The notes under the pieces are model-generated. The model worked only from the letters and a program-made list of their open reading frames with translations. It was not told the origin of the DNA and did no database searches. A stretch of 5,735 nt of DNA. It comes from Gammaproteobacteria bacterium. Lineage in GTDB: Bacteria > Pseudomonadota > Gammaproteobacteria > Chromatiales > Chromatiaceae. The stretch's first letter is position 1, and every line of letters begins with the position of its first letter. Made by a program: the position numbers and the translations under genes. This document shows, piece after piece, positions 1-5,735 of the stretch. The stretch is taken from NCBI GenBank assembly GCA_019136395.1, contig JAGVUH010000203.1:1-5735 (forward strand), given 5' to 3'.

Positions 1-172
1 CACCGGCGCCTGCGAACTGCCCGAAGGCGTCGAGATGGTCATGCCTGGCGACAACGTCAAGATGACCATCAAACTCATCGCCCCCATCGCCATGACCGAA
101 GGCCTGCGCTTCGCAGTGCGCGAAGGTGGACGGACCGTGGGCGCGGGCGTGGTCTCCAAGGTTATCGAGTAA
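1..172 (+). CDS. tuf: Elongation factor Tu, C-terminal end (partial, 5' end outside window)
   Basis: The reading frame enters at base 2 and gives the last 56 residues of EF-Tu before a TAA at 170-172. EF-Tu is the cytoplasmic GTPase that delivers aminoacyl-tRNA to the ribosomal A site. What is visible is the end of the C-terminal beta-barrel (domain 3), with the family-typical stretches [36 protein letters not shown] and the closing [13 protein letters not shown]; the GTP-binding domain lies upstream of the window. Lying directly before rpsJ, it is the copy at the end of the str gene set (rpsL-rpsG-fusA-tuf). Many proteobacteria carry a second tuf copy elsewhere, which cannot be judged here. 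Identification is essentially certain; only the 5' extent is unknown. Confidence 0.98.
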   Translation, partial: TGACELPEGVEMVMPGDNVKMTIKLIAPIAMTEGLRFAVREGGRTVGAGVVSKVIE

Positions 173-177
173 GACGC

Positions 178-489
178 ATGGCCAATCAAAGAATTCGTAT
201 CCGCCTCAAGGCCTTCGATCACCGGCTGATTGATCGCTCCGCGCATGAGATCGTTGATACCGCGAAGCGCACCGGCGCGCAGGTGTTGGGCCCGATCCCC
301 CTGCCGTCCAAAAAAGAGCGTTTTACGGTGCTCATCTCTCCGCACGTCAACAAGGACGCCCGTGACCAATACGAGCTGCGGACGCACAAGCGTTTGATGG
401 ATATCGTCGATCCCACGGACAAGACGGTTGACGCCCTGATGAAACTCGATCTGGCGGCCGGCGTGGACGTGCAGATCAAGCTGAGCTGA
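178..489 (+). CDS. rpsJ: 30S ribosomal protein S10 / NusE
   Basis: The product is 103 residues, the same length as E. coli S10, and near-identical through [32 protein letters not shown] and [20 protein letters not shown]10 sits in the head of the small subunit; as NusE it pairs with NusB in rRNA transcription antitermination. The long loop around residues 46-67 is the part that is buried in the ribosome. It includes V57, a position tied to reduced tigecycline susceptibility in other species; the ordinary residue is present. The ATG lies only 5 bp after the tuf stop. The sole ribosome-binding candidates are a weak GAG at 167-169 and the AAG at 171-173, both overlapping the end of tuf, so translation is probably coupled to tuf. 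Confidence 0.98.
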   Translation: MANQRIRIRLKAFDHRLIDRSAHEIVDTAKRTGAQVLGPIPLPSKKERFTVLISPHVNKDARDQYELRTHKRLMDIVDPTDKTVDALMKLDLAAGVDVQIKLS

Positions 490-499
490 GGAGAGGACC
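490..499 (+). promoter_or_regulatory. Ribosome binding site of rplC
   Basis: A purine-rich GAGGAGAGGA run at 488-497 overlaps the rpsJ stop codon and ends just before the ATG at 500. It is one of the stronger Shine-Dalgarno matches in the window and fixes the rplC start. Confidence 0.8.
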
Positions 500-1147
500 A
501 TGACTATTGGTGTGATCGGCCGCAAGGCCGGCATGACCCGGATCTTCACCGAGGAAGGTGTTTCCGTCCCGGTGACCGTCATAGAGGTCCAGCCAAATCG
601 CGTGACCCAGCTGAAGACTGAGGATACGGACGGTTACCGTGCCGTGCAGGTCACCATGGGCGAGCGCCGTCCCTCCCGCGTCACCAAGCCCCTGGCGGGT
701 CATTTCGCCCGGGCGGGGGTCACCGCCGGTGAGGTCCTGCGTGAGTTCAGGCTGGACGCCGGCGAAGGCATTGAACTCACCGCCGGCCAGGAGATCGGGG
801 TCACCATCTTCGCCGCGGGTCAGAAGGTCGATGTGCGTGGCGTGACCAAGGGGCGCGGCTTCGCCGGAGGTGTCCGTCGTCACAACTTCCGCACCCAGGA
901 TGCCACCCATGGCAACTCCGTGTCACACCGGGCCCCAGGCTCCATTGGTCAGTGCCAGACCCCGGGTCGGGTCATGAAGGGCAAGCGCATGGCCGGGCAC
1001 ATGGGTAGCGTCAATCGCGTGCAGCAAAATCTCGAAGTGGTTCGCGTCGACGCCGAACGAAACCTGCTCCTTATTCGTGGCGGCGTCCCGGGTCCCACGG
1101 GCGGACGCCTGGTCGTTTTGCCTTCCGTCAAGAAGAGCAAGGGCTAA
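500..1147 (+). CDS. rplC: 50S ribosomal protein L3
   Basis: The product is 215 residues (E. coli L3 is 209). L3 is an early-assembling 23S rRNA-binding protein whose long internal loop reaches the peptidyl-transferase centre. The N-terminus [16 protein letters not shown] is typical. The loop runs through [34 protein letters not shown] and [19 protein letters not shown] (about residues 117-169). Gln153 corresponds to E. coli Gln150, the residue methylated by PrmB. Cys152 stands where E. coli has Asn149. The C-terminal part [19 protein letters not shown] is canonical. It follows rpsJ by 10 bp and ends in tandem in-frame stops (TAA at 1145 and 1148). Identification is secure. Confidence 0.98.
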   Translation: MTIGVIGRKAGMTRIFTEEGVSVPVTVIEVQPNRVTQLKTEDTDGYRAVQVTMGERRPSRVTKPLAGHFARAGVTAGEVLREFRLDAGEGIELTAGQEIGVTIFAAGQKVDVRGVTKGRGFAGGVRRHNFRTQDATHGNSVSHRAPGSIGQCQTPGRVMKGKRMAGHMGSVNRVQQNLEVVRVDAERNLLLIRGGVPGPTGGRLVVLPSVKKSKG

Positions 1148-1154
1148 TAAGACA

Positions 1155-1763
1155 ATGGAAATTCAAGCAAGAAGCGGCGAAGACGCCCCTGTCCAGGTTG
1201 CCGACGGCGTGTTTGCCGTCGAATACAAGCCTGCCCTCATCCACCAGGTGGTGACCGCGTACCTGGCCTCCGCCCGCTCGGGCACCGTCGCGCAAAAGAG
1301 CCGTTCCGATGTTTCGGGGGGAGGGTCCAAGCCCTTCCGGCAAAAAGGGACGGGTCGTGCCCGCGCCGGCACCACCCGTGGGCCTATCTGGCGGGGAGGT
1401 GGACGGGCCTTTGCTGCTCGGCCGCGCAACTACTCCCAGAAGGTCAACCGCAAGATGTACCGGGGAGCCATGTGCTCCATTTTGTCGGAACTGGCCAGAC
1501 AAGGACGGATCTCGGTTGTACCCGATTTCCGCGTCGAAGAACCCAAGACCCGTATCCTGGCGAATAAGCTTAAGGACATGCAATTGTCCGACGTGCTGAT
1601 TCTGATTCCTGATCTGGACGACGATCTGTTCCTGGCGGCGCGTAACCTACCGCGGGTGGATGTACTGACGGCGGATGAAGCGGACCCGGTCAGTCTGATC
1701 GCCTTCGAGAACCTGGTAATCACCGAGGGCGCCATTCGTAAACTCGAGGAGCGTTTGGCATGA
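1155..1763 (+). CDS. rplD: 50S ribosomal protein L4
   Basis: From ATG 1155 the product is 202 residues, against 201 in E. coli. An in-frame start at 1077 would add 26 residues unlike any L4 and overlap rplC by 71 bp, so it is rejected; MEIQARSG matches the usual L4 opening. L4 binds domain I of 23S rRNA and its loop lines the exit-tunnel constriction. That loop is visible as SGGGSKPFRQKGTGRARAG (residues 54-72); Lys64 matches E. coli Lys63, where a change gives erythromycin resistance. The C-terminal half carries KMYRGAMCSILSELARQ, LKDMQLSDVLI and FLAARNLPRVDV. In E. coli L4 also represses its own operon through the S10 leader, which is not present here. The only Shine-Dalgarno candidate is AAGGG at 1139-1143, 11 nt from the start. 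The gene overlaps rplW by 4 bp. Confidence 0.97.
   Translation: MEIQARSGEDAPVQVADGVFAVEYKPALIHQVVTAYLASARSGTVAQKSRSDVSGGGSKPFRQKGTGRARAGTTRGPIWRGGGRAFAARPRNYSQKVNRKMYRGAMCSILSELARQGRISVVPDFRVEEPKTRILANKLKDMQLSDVLILIPDLDDDLFLAARNLPRVDVLTADEADPVSLIAFENLVITEGAIRKLEERLA
1746..1751 (+). promoter_or_regulatory. Ribosome binding site of rplW inside rplD
   Basis: GAGGAG lies inside the rplD C-terminal codons, 8 nt before the rplW ATG at 1760. It supports the start that overlaps the rplD stop as ATGA, an arrangement that favours coupled re-initiation. Confidence 0.8.
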
Positions 1764-2056
1764 ATCAGGAAAGACTCCTTAAGGTCCTATTGGCCCCGGT
1801 TATCTCCGAGAAGGCGAGCCAGGCCGCGGAAGCCAATGGCCAGTACGCCTTTCGCGTCGTGCCCGATGCCAACAAACAGGAAGTCGGCAAGGCCGTCGAG
1901 TCGCTCTTTGACGTTCAGGTCGAGCAGGTGCAGATCCTCAACGTTAAGGGCAAGAAAAAGCGCTTTGGCCAGCGCTTCGGTCAGCGTAAGGACTGGCGAA
2001 AGGCCTATGTCCGCCTGGCAGCGGGCCAAACCATTGATTTTGGCGGTAACGCCTAG
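1760..2056 (+). CDS. rplW: 50S ribosomal protein L23
   Basis: The product is 98 residues (E. coli 100). L23 sits at the rim of the peptide exit tunnel and is the docking point for trigger factor and the signal recognition particle. The N-terminus [17 protein letters not shown] contains Glu17, equivalent to E. coli Glu18, which contacts trigger factor. The rRNA-binding loop [19 protein letters not shown] (residues 61-79) is rich in basic residues as expected, followed by [14 protein letters not shown]. The start overlaps the rplD stop by 4 bp and has a good GAGGAG site. It ends with TAG, and 20 bp separate it from rplB. Confidence 0.98.
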   Translation: MNQERLLKVLLAPVISEKASQAAEANGQYAFRVVPDANKQEVGKAVESLFDVQVEQVQILNVKGKKKRFGQRFGQRKDWRKAYVRLAAGQTIDFGGNA

Positions 2057-2062
2057 GCGCAT

Positions 2063-2067
2063 GGGGA
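2063..2067 (+). promoter_or_regulatory. Ribosome binding site of rplB
   Basis: GGGGA lies 9 nt before the ATG at 2077. An out-of-frame ATG at 2061 overlaps this site, but it opens only an 11-codon frame and has no clear binding site of its own, so 2077 is the start. Confidence 0.65.
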
Positions 2068-2076
2068 TCAGTCAAG

Positions 2077-2904
2077 ATGGCAATTGTAAAGACTAATCCG
2101 ACATCCCCAGGACGACGCTTCGTCGTCAAGGTGGTGTCGCCGGATCTGCACAAAGGTGCACCCCACGAGCCGTTGCTGGACAAGAAGACCAAGTCCGGTG
2201 GCCGTAACAACGCGGGAAGGATTTCGGTTCGCCACCAGGGAGGTGGCCACAAGCAGCGCTACCGCATCATTGACTTCAAGCGTAATAAGCAAGGTGTGCC
2301 CGCGGTCGTGGAGCGCCTGGAGTATGACCCGAACCGCAGCGCGCACATTGCCCTGCTGAAGTACGTGGATGGTGACTGGGCCTACATCATTGCGCCAAAG
2401 GGCTTGAAGGCGGGTGCCCAGGTCCTCGCCGGGGATGATGCCCCGATCGCACCAGGTAACTGCATCCCGCTGCGCAATGTTCCCTTGGGTACCCTGGTGC
2501 ATTGCATCGAGATGCGACCGGGAAAAGGGGCGCAAATGGCGCGTGCTGCCGGAGCATCGGCGCAGTTGATCGCCCGCGAAGGGGGCTATGCCACGCTGCG
2601 CCTTAGATCGGGCGAGATGCGCAAGGTCAGTTCCGAGTGCCGCGCGGTCATTGGCGAGGTTGGTAATAACGAACACAGCCTGCGTAAACTCGGTAAGGCC
2701 GGCGCCAGTCGCTGGCGCGGCGTGAGGCCGACCGTGCGTGGCGTCGTTATGAACCCCGTCGATCATCCCCACGGCGGCGGCGAGGGTCGCACCTCCGGCG
2801 GTCGACACCCGGTTACGCCCTGGGGCGTGCCGACCAAGGGCCACAAGACCCGTTCCAACAAGCGCACGGATCAGATGATCGTGCGTCGTCGTGGACGTAA
2901 GTAA
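2077..2904 (+). CDS. rplB: 50S ribosomal protein L2
   Basis: The product is 275 residues (E. coli 273). L2 is one of the most conserved ribosomal proteins; it binds domain IV of 23S rRNA, helps join the subunits and is needed for peptidyl-transferase activity. The N-terminal OB-like part contains [20 protein letters not shown] and [20 protein letters not shown] (residues 39-82). The middle SH3-like part contains [20 protein letters not shown]. The C-terminal signature [20 protein letters not shown] is followed by [13 protein letters not shown], with His230 matching E. coli His229, a residue implicated in peptide bond formation. The basic tail [19 protein letters not shown] is also standard. 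No truncation or missing key residue was seen. Confidence 0.98.
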   Translation: MAIVKTNPTSPGRRFVVKVVSPDLHKGAPHEPLLDKKTKSGGRNNAGRISVRHQGGGHKQRYRIIDFKRNKQGVPAVVERLEYDPNRSAHIALLKYVDGDWAYIIAPKGLKAGAQVLAGDDAPIAPGNCIPLRNVPLGTLVHCIEMRPGKGAQMARAAGASAQLIAREGGYATLRLRSGEMRKVSSECRAVIGEVGNNEHSLRKLGKAGASRWRGVRPTVRGVVMNPVDHPHGGGEGRTSGGRHPVTPWGVPTKGHKTRSNKRTDQMIVRRRGRK

Positions 2905-2911
2905 TTAAGGC

Positions 2912-2915
2912 GAGG
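2912..2915 (+). promoter_or_regulatory. Ribosome binding site supporting the GTG start of rpsS
   Basis: GAGG, within a purine-rich run from 2907, lies 8 nt before GTG 2924. No in-frame ATG lies near the position where the conserved S19 N-terminus begins, so this site decides the GTG start. Confidence 0.75.
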
Positions 2916-2923
2916 TTGAGCAA

Positions 2924-3205
2924 GTGCCACGTTCCATTCGTAAGGGACCCTTTGTGGACTACCACCTGATCAAGAAGGTGGAGGACGCGGTCGCCCAAAA
3001 CAGCAAGCGCCCCATAAAAACCTGGTCGCGCCGATCCATGGTGCTGCCGGAGATGGTTGGCTTGACCATCGCGGTCCATAACGGCCGCCAGCATGTACCG
3101 GTCCTGATCAACGAGAACATGATCGGGCATAAGCTCGGCGAGTTCGCCCTGACCCGGACCTACCGTGGCCACGCGGCCGATAAAAAGGCCAAGAAGAAGC
3201 GCTAG
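2924..3205 (+). CDS. rpsS: 30S ribosomal protein S19
   Basis: The product is 93 residues (E. coli 92), read from a GTG start; the sequence [20 protein letters not shown] begins exactly as the family does. S19 lies in the head of the 30S subunit, forms a complex with S13 and contributes to intersubunit bridging and to the neighbourhood of A-site tRNA. Conserved stretches are [20 protein letters not shown] and HNGRQHVPV (residues 32-60), [20 protein letters not shown] (68-87), and a lysine-rich tail. It is the only gene in the window for which GTG is clearly the start. It lies 19 bp after rplB and 15 bp before rplV. Confidence 0.97.
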   Translation: MPRSIRKGPFVDYHLIKKVEDAVAQNSKRPIKTWSRRSMVLPEMVGLTIAVHNGRQHVPVLINENMIGHKLGEFALTRTYRGHAADKKAKKKR

Positions 3206-3220
3206 GTCGAGGACAACAAC

Positions 3221-3553
3221 ATGCAGGCTGAAGCAACACTAAAGATGGCGCGCATCTCCGCACAGAAAGCGCGCCTGGTGGCCGATCAAATTCGCGGTTT
3301 GCGGGTGGAATCGGCCCTCAACCTTCTGACCTTCAGCACCAAGAAGGGTGCTGGGCTGGTGAAGAAGGTCCTGGAGTCCGCGATCGCCAACGCCGAGAAC
3401 AACGCCGGCGCCGACGTGGACGAACTCAAGGTCACGGCGATCCAGGTCAATGAAGGGCAGAGCATGAAACGCATCCGCCCGCGAGCCAAGGGTCGTGCCA
3501 ACCGGATCACCAAAAGGACCAGTCACATCACCGTGACCGTTGCCGAAGCCTGA
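3221..3553 (+). CDS. rplV: 50S ribosomal protein L22
   Basis: The product is 110 residues, the same length as E. coli L22. L22 contacts all domains of 23S rRNA, and its extended beta-hairpin lines the exit tunnel opposite L4. The globular part shows [20 protein letters not shown] and [18 protein letters not shown]. The hairpin is [20 protein letters not shown] (residues 75-94). Met82-Lys83-Arg84 coincide with the E. coli MKR triplet whose deletion gives macrolide resistance; here it is intact. The C-terminal [10 protein letters not shown] strand is normal. A GAGGA site at 3209-3213 is spaced 7 nt from the ATG. Confidence 0.98.
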   Translation: MQAEATLKMARISAQKARLVADQIRGLRVESALNLLTFSTKKGAGLVKKVLESAIANAENNAGADVDELKVTAIQVNEGQSMKRIRPRAKGRANRITKRTSHITVTVAEA

Positions 3554-3559
3554 CGCGCA

Positions 3560-3567
3560 AAGAGAAG
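3560..3567 (+). promoter_or_regulatory. Ribosome binding site deciding the rpsC start
   Basis: AAGAGAAG lies 5 nt before ATG 3573. This and the conserved MGHKIHP opening favour 3573 over the upstream in-frame TTG at 3540, which would overlap the rplV end by 14 bp. Confidence 0.6.
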
Positions 3568-3572
3568 CCAGC

Positions 3573-4268
3573 ATGGGTCATAAAATTCATCCGACCGGCA
3601 TTCGCCTGGGGATCGTCAAGGACTGGACCTCCAAGTGGTACGCTGATTCCAAACACTTCCCGGACCTGCTCAATACGGATATTCAGGTTCGTGACTTTTT
3701 GCGGCAAAAATTGTCGCAGGCCTCGGTCAGCCGGATTCAGATTGACCGTCCCGCCAACAATGCGCACATCACCATTCACACGGCCCGCCCCGGCGTGGTG
3801 ATCGGCAAGAAGGGCGAGGATATCGATAAGCTGCGTAAGGAAGTTTCCGAAAAGATGGGCGTGCCGGTGCACCTCAGTATCGAGGAGATCCGCAAGCCCG
3901 AACTGGACGCGCAATTGGTTGCCGAGAGCATTGCCCAGCAACTCGAAAAGCGCATCATGTTCCGCCGAGCGATGAAGCGCGCGGTCCAAAATGCCATGCG
4001 TCTGGGTGCCGGGGGAATCAAGGTCAACATTGGCGGTCGTCTGAACGGGGCCGAAATTGCGCGCAGCGAATGGTACCGGGAGGGTCGAGTGCCCTTGCAT
4101 ACCCTGCGGGCCGACATCGATTATGGCATCGCCGAGGCGCGCACCACCTATGGCGTGCTTGGCGTGAAGGTGTGGATTTTCAAAGGCGAGGTCTTCCCCG
4201 GTCAGGTGGTGGAGGAGACTCCCGCGAAACCTGCCCGCGGCCCCAAACCCGCCGCCCGGAGGGGTTAA
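3573..4268 (+). CDS. rpsC: 30S ribosomal protein S3
   Basis: From ATG 3573 the product is 231 residues (E. coli 233). S3 lies on the head of the 30S subunit at the mRNA entry pore and has intrinsic mRNA helicase activity with S4. The opening [18 protein letters not shown] is canonical. The type II KH domain holds [19 protein letters not shown], with the GKKG loop at residues 78-81. Arg131, Arg132 and Lys135 in [18 protein letters not shown] match the E. coli helicase residues at the same numbers. [16 protein letters not shown] and [16 protein letters not shown] (about 170-206) close the core. The last 20 residues are a variable tail rich in Pro, Ala, Lys and Arg, as is usual. The gene ends 3 bp before rplP. 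Confidence 0.97.
   Translation: MGHKIHPTGIRLGIVKDWTSKWYADSKHFPDLLNTDIQVRDFLRQKLSQASVSRIQIDRPANNAHITIHTARPGVVIGKKGEDIDKLRKEVSEKMGVPVHLSIEEIRKPELDAQLVAESIAQQLEKRIMFRRAMKRAVQNAMRLGAGGIKVNIGGRLNGAEIARSEWYREGRVPLHTLRADIDYGIAEARTTYGVLGVKVWIFKGEVFPGQVVEETPAKPARGPKPAARRG
4258..4264 (+). promoter_or_regulatory. Strong ribosome binding site of rplP inside the rpsC end
   Basis: GGAGGGG, formed by the last rpsC codons, lies 7 nt before the rplP ATG. It is the strongest Shine-Dalgarno match seen in the window and fits high, coupled translation. Confidence 0.8.
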
Positions 4269-4271
4269 CCC

Positions 4272-4685
4272 ATGCTGCAACCGAAGCGCACCAAATTCCG
4301 CAAGCTTCACAAGGATCGCAACCGTGGTCTGGCATTGACCGGCTGTGATGTGAGCTTTGGCGAATATGGCCTCAAGGCCATTGGCCGTGGTCGGATTACC
4401 GCACGGCAGATCGAGGCCGCCCGACGCACGATCACACGTAAGGTTAAGCGTGGTGGCAAGATCTGGATCCGGGTGTTCCCTGACAAGCCGATTACCAAGA
4501 AACCCCTGGAAGTGCGCATGGGCTCCGGTAAGGGCAGCGTGGAATACTGGGTCGCGCAGATCCAGCCGGGGCGCATGCTCTATGAGATCGAGGGTGTGAG
4601 CGAAGAACTCGCCCGCGAGGCTTTCGCCCTCGCGGCGGCAAAGCTGCCCATTCAGACCACCTTTAGCAAGCGGACGATAATGTGA
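4272..4685 (+). CDS. rplP: 50S ribosomal protein L16
   Basis: The product is 137 residues, one more than E. coli L16; the extra residue falls near residues 21-25 (ALTGC), and 137 is common in other gammaproteobacteria. L16 is a late-assembling protein next to the A and P sites that helps position tRNA acceptor ends. The opening [20 protein letters not shown], the central [40 protein letters not shown] and [15 protein letters not shown] are all typical. Arg82 corresponds to E. coli Arg81, the residue hydroxylated by the oxygenase RoxA/YcfD; whether that enzyme exists here cannot be seen. The C-terminus [16 protein letters not shown] is standard. The stop TGA shares one base with the rpmC ATG. 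Confidence 0.98.
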   Translation: MLQPKRTKFRKLHKDRNRGLALTGCDVSFGEYGLKAIGRGRITARQIEAARRTITRKVKRGGKIWIRVFPDKPITKKPLEVRMGSGKGSVEYWVAQIQPGRMLYEIEGVSEELAREAFALAAAKLPIQTTFSKRTIM

Positions 4686-4879
4686 TGAAGGCAAGCGAAC
4701 TGAGACAACAGAGCGCGGCCGAGCTCGAAAAGCAACTGCATGAGTTACTCAGAGAGCAGTTCAATCTGCGCATGCAGCGGGGTGTAGGGCAATTGACCCG
4801 CCCCTCCGAGATGAAGGCCGGGCGGCGCAATATCGCGCGTATTAAAACTGTCCTAACTAAGATGAAGGCGGAGCGCTGA
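4685..4879 (+). CDS. rpmC: 50S ribosomal protein L29
   Basis: The product is 64 residues (E. coli 63). L29 is a small two-helix protein beside L23 at the exit-tunnel rim, close to the signal recognition particle and trigger factor docking area. The signature [10 protein letters not shown] falls at residues 21-30, after [10 protein letters not shown] and before the basic [16 protein letters not shown] at 4682 is in frame directly before the ATG and would add one Met. ATG 4685 is preferred because MKAxELR is the usual family opening. The Shine-Dalgarno candidate AAGCGGA (4668-4674) is weak and does not exclude either. The TGATG junctions with rplP before it and rpsQ after it suggest translational coupling on both sides. 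Confidence 0.95.
   Translation: MKASELRQQSAAELEKQLHELLREQFNLRMQRGVGQLTRPSEMKAGRRNIARIKTVLTKMKAER
4870..4873 (+). promoter_or_regulatory. Ribosome binding site of rpsQ inside the rpmC end
   Basis: GGAG, part of a longer purine-rich run from 4865, lies 5 nt before ATG 4879 and supports that start, which shares one base with the rpmC stop. Confidence 0.7.
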
Positions 4880-5139
4880 TGAACGAGGAAGCCAAGGCCA
4901 ACCGGACATTGACCGGTCGTGTTGTCAGTGACGCCATGGACAAGACCATCACGGTGTTGGTGGAACGGCGTGTCAAGCATCCGCTGTACGGTAAGTTTAT
5001 TCGCCGCTCGACCAAGATCCATGCGCACGATGAAGCCAATGTTTGTGGCAAGGGCGATTGGGTAACCGTTGAACAGTGTCGGCCCATCTCCAAGACCAAG
5101 GCCTGGCGACTGATCCAGGTAGTGGAGAAGGCGCGCTGA
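4879..5139 (+). CDS. rpsQ: 30S ribosomal protein S17
   Basis: The product is 86 residues (E. coli 84), with the small excess at the N-terminus ([11 protein letters not shown]). S17 is an OB-fold protein that binds 16S rRNA early and helps organise the 5' and central domains. Conserved parts are [20 protein letters not shown] (residues 13-32), [20 protein letters not shown] (33-52), [18 protein letters not shown] and the closing VVEKAR. His34 matches E. coli His31, a position linked with neamine resistance. The gene ends with tandem in-frame stops (TGA 5137, TAA 5140) and is the last gene of the classical S10 set; the largest gap in the window follows it. Confidence 0.97.
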   Translation: MNEEAKANRTLTGRVVSDAMDKTITVLVERRVKHPLYGKFIRRSTKIHAHDEANVCGKGDWVTVEQCRPISKTKAWRLIQVVEKAR

Positions 5140-5218
5140 TAACGCCGAATTTTGCCGAAGCCGGGAGTGCTCCTTAGGTCCTCAACCGCGCTGGGCGTGA
5201 CTTTTCAGGTACAAGACA
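5140..5218 (+). other. Non-coding gap at the S10/spc boundary
   Basis: These 79 bp separate rpsQ from rplN, where E. coli has the end of the S10 operon and the spc promoter. I see a short inverted repeat GGAGTGCTCC (5164-5173), two copies of GCCGAA (5144-5149 and 5154-5159) and a 4-bp GGCG/CGCC stem (5130-5133 with 5143-5146) followed by GAATTTT. None is a convincing rho-independent terminator. TTGCCG at 5152-5157 is a possible -35 element but its spaced partner TTAGGT (5174-5179) is a poor -10, so no promoter is called. The gap could hold a weak promoter, an RNA processing site or nothing specific. Confidence 0.5.
5207..5210 (+). promoter_or_regulatory. Ribosome binding site of rplN
   Basis: AGGT lies 8 nt before ATG 5219. 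It is a modest match but is correctly spaced, and the conserved L14 opening MIQMQT begins there. Confidence 0.6.
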
Positions 5219-5587
5219 ATGATTCAGATGCAGACCAATCTGGGCGTTGCCGACAATAGTGGCGCTAAGCGCGTGCAGTGCATTAAGGTGCTCGGCGGCT
5301 CGCATCGGCACTATGCCAGCATCGGCGATATCATCAAGGTGGCGGTTAAGGATGCCATCCCCCGCGGCAAGGTAAAGAAGGGTGACGTCTATAACGCGGT
5401 GGTGGTGCGTACCGCCGCCGGGGTCAGGCGTCCGGACGGGTCTCTGATCCGTTTTGACGGCAACGCGGCGGTGCTCCTGAACAATCAGCTGCAGCCGATC
5501 GGCACCCGTATCTTTGGTCCGGTCACCCGGGAACTGCGTGGTGAGAAGTTCATGAAGATTATCTCCCTCGCTCCCGAAGTTCTATGA
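5219..5587 (+). CDS. rplN: 50S ribosomal protein L14
   Basis: The product is 122 residues (E. coli 123; 122 is usual in many other bacteria). L14 is a beta-barrel protein on the subunit interface of the 50S particle, takes part in an intersubunit bridge with 16S rRNA and is the target of the silencing factor RsfS. The conserved parts are [20 protein letters not shown] (residues 10-29), [20 protein letters not shown] (36-55), [20 protein letters not shown] (69-88), and the interface stretch [13 protein letters not shown]. The C-terminus [11 protein letters not shown] is standard. As first gene of the spc set it follows the 79-bp gap, and rplX begins 12 bp after it. Confidence 0.98.
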   Translation: MIQMQTNLGVADNSGAKRVQCIKVLGGSHRHYASIGDIIKVAVKDAIPRGKVKKGDVYNAVVVRTAAGVRRPDGSLIRFDGNAAVLLNNQLQPIGTRIFGPVTRELRGEKFMKIISLAPEVL

Positions 5588-5599
5588 GGTAATGGGACC

Positions 5600-5735
5600 A
5601 TGCGCAAGATCAGAAAGGGGGACGATGTCGTCGTCCTCACGGGAAAAGACAAGGGTTCGCGGGGCACGGTACTGCGTGTCGTCGATGGCAAGCAGGTCAT
5701 CGTCGAGAACGTCAATATCGCACGAAAGCATCAGA
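5600..5735 (+). CDS. rplX: 50S ribosomal protein L24, N-terminal part (runs off window end)
   Basis: The window contains 45 complete codons from ATG 5600 and one further base; the family is about 104 residues, so a little under half is visible. L24 is an assembly initiator that binds the 5' region of 23S rRNA and lies near the exit of the peptide tunnel. The KOW/SH3-like motif is clear: [20 protein letters not shown] (residues 3-22), then [20 protein letters not shown] and RKHQ. GAGGT at 5586-5590, overlapping the rplN stop, is 9 nt from the start. Its place after rplN agrees with the spc gene order; rplE would be expected next, outside the window. Confidence 0.97.
   Translation, partial: MRKIRKGDDVVVLTGKDKGSRGTVLRVVDGKQVIVENVNIARKHQ

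Noticed and set aside
1077..1154. A 26-residue N-terminal extension of L4 from an ATG inside rplC.
   Set aside because: It would overlap rplC deeply and has no L4 similarity; the ATG at 1155 gives the normal family length and opening.
2061..2096. An 11-codon frame from ATG 2061 overlapping the start of rplB, considered as a regulatory upstream frame.
   Set aside because: It has no clear ribosome binding site, overlaps the site of rplB itself, and such short frames arise often by chance.
2068..2844. A 258-codon open frame on the - strand opposite rplB.
   Set aside because: It is codon-aligned with rplB and explained in the same way by scarce TTA, CTA and TCA codons; it has no recognisable domain.
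3540..3572. An 11-residue N-terminal extension of S3 from TTG 3540.
   Set aside because: The S3 family begins MGxKxHP, found at 3573 with a purine-rich site just upstream; the extension overlaps the end of rplV.
3528..4694. A 388-codon open frame on the - strand opposite rpsC and rplP.
   Set aside because: It is codon-aligned with both genes, which share the same phase, so it stays open simply because they lack TTA, CTA and TCA codons, which are uncommon in GC-rich genes. Its translation resembles no protein I know, and the + strand genes are certain.
5130..5153. A GGCG/CGCC stem followed by GAATTTT as a terminator after rpsQ.
   Set aside because: The stem is only 4 bp with a 9-nt loop, and the T run is short and interrupted, so it would not form a stable intrinsic terminator.
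5152..5179. TTGCCG and TTAGGT, 16 bp apart, as an spc promoter.
   Set aside because: The -10 candidate matches the sigma-70 consensus at only two of six positions, too weak to call without start-site data.

Overview
This window is a stretch of the conserved translation supercluster of a bacterium, almost certainly a gammaproteobacterium. In order, all on the + strand, it holds the 3' end of tuf (EF-Tu), the complete S10 operon gene set (rpsJ, rplC, rplD, rplW, rplB, rpsS, rplV, rpsC, rplP, rpmC, rpsQ), then rplN and the first 45 codons of rplX, which begin the spc gene set. The proteins align with their E. coli counterparts almost end to end, as compared from memory. The DNA looks GC-rich, with strong G/C preference at third codon positions. 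Residue choices recall GC-rich, non-enteric gammaproteobacteria (Pseudomonas- or Chromatiales-like). No finer placement is claimed.

Layout: bases 1-172 are the tuf C-terminus. Bases 178-5139 are the S10 gene set, packed with gaps of 3 to 20 bp or with 1-4 bp stop/start overlaps (rplD/rplW ATGA; rplP/rpmC and rpmC/rpsQ TGATG). Bases 5140-5218 are the only sizeable non-coding gap, at the classical S10/spc boundary. Bases 5219-5735 are rplN and partial rplX. There are no RNA genes, mobile elements, CRISPR arrays or insertions. No stretch over 300 bp lacks a gene.

The genes act together. Six encode small-subunit or large-subunit rRNA-binding proteins that nucleate assembly (for example L3, L4, L24, S17). 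Others form the peptide exit tunnel and its rim (L4, L22, L23, L29), the peptidyl-transferase surroundings (L2, L3, L16), the mRNA entry and decoding region (S3, S10, S19) and an intersubunit bridge (L14). S10 also serves as transcription antitermination factor NusE.

The main departures from the E. coli picture are regulatory. Only 5 bp separate tuf from rpsJ, so there is no room for the promoter and L4-responsive leader that control the E. coli S10 operon, and the str and S10 gene sets probably share transcripts. The rpsQ-rplN gap has no promoter or terminator I can recognise with confidence. Three starts needed correction or a choice: rplD at 1155, rpsC at 3573 and rpmC at 4685; rpsS starts with GTG. 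I found no undescribed system here; this is a well-conserved housekeeping region.
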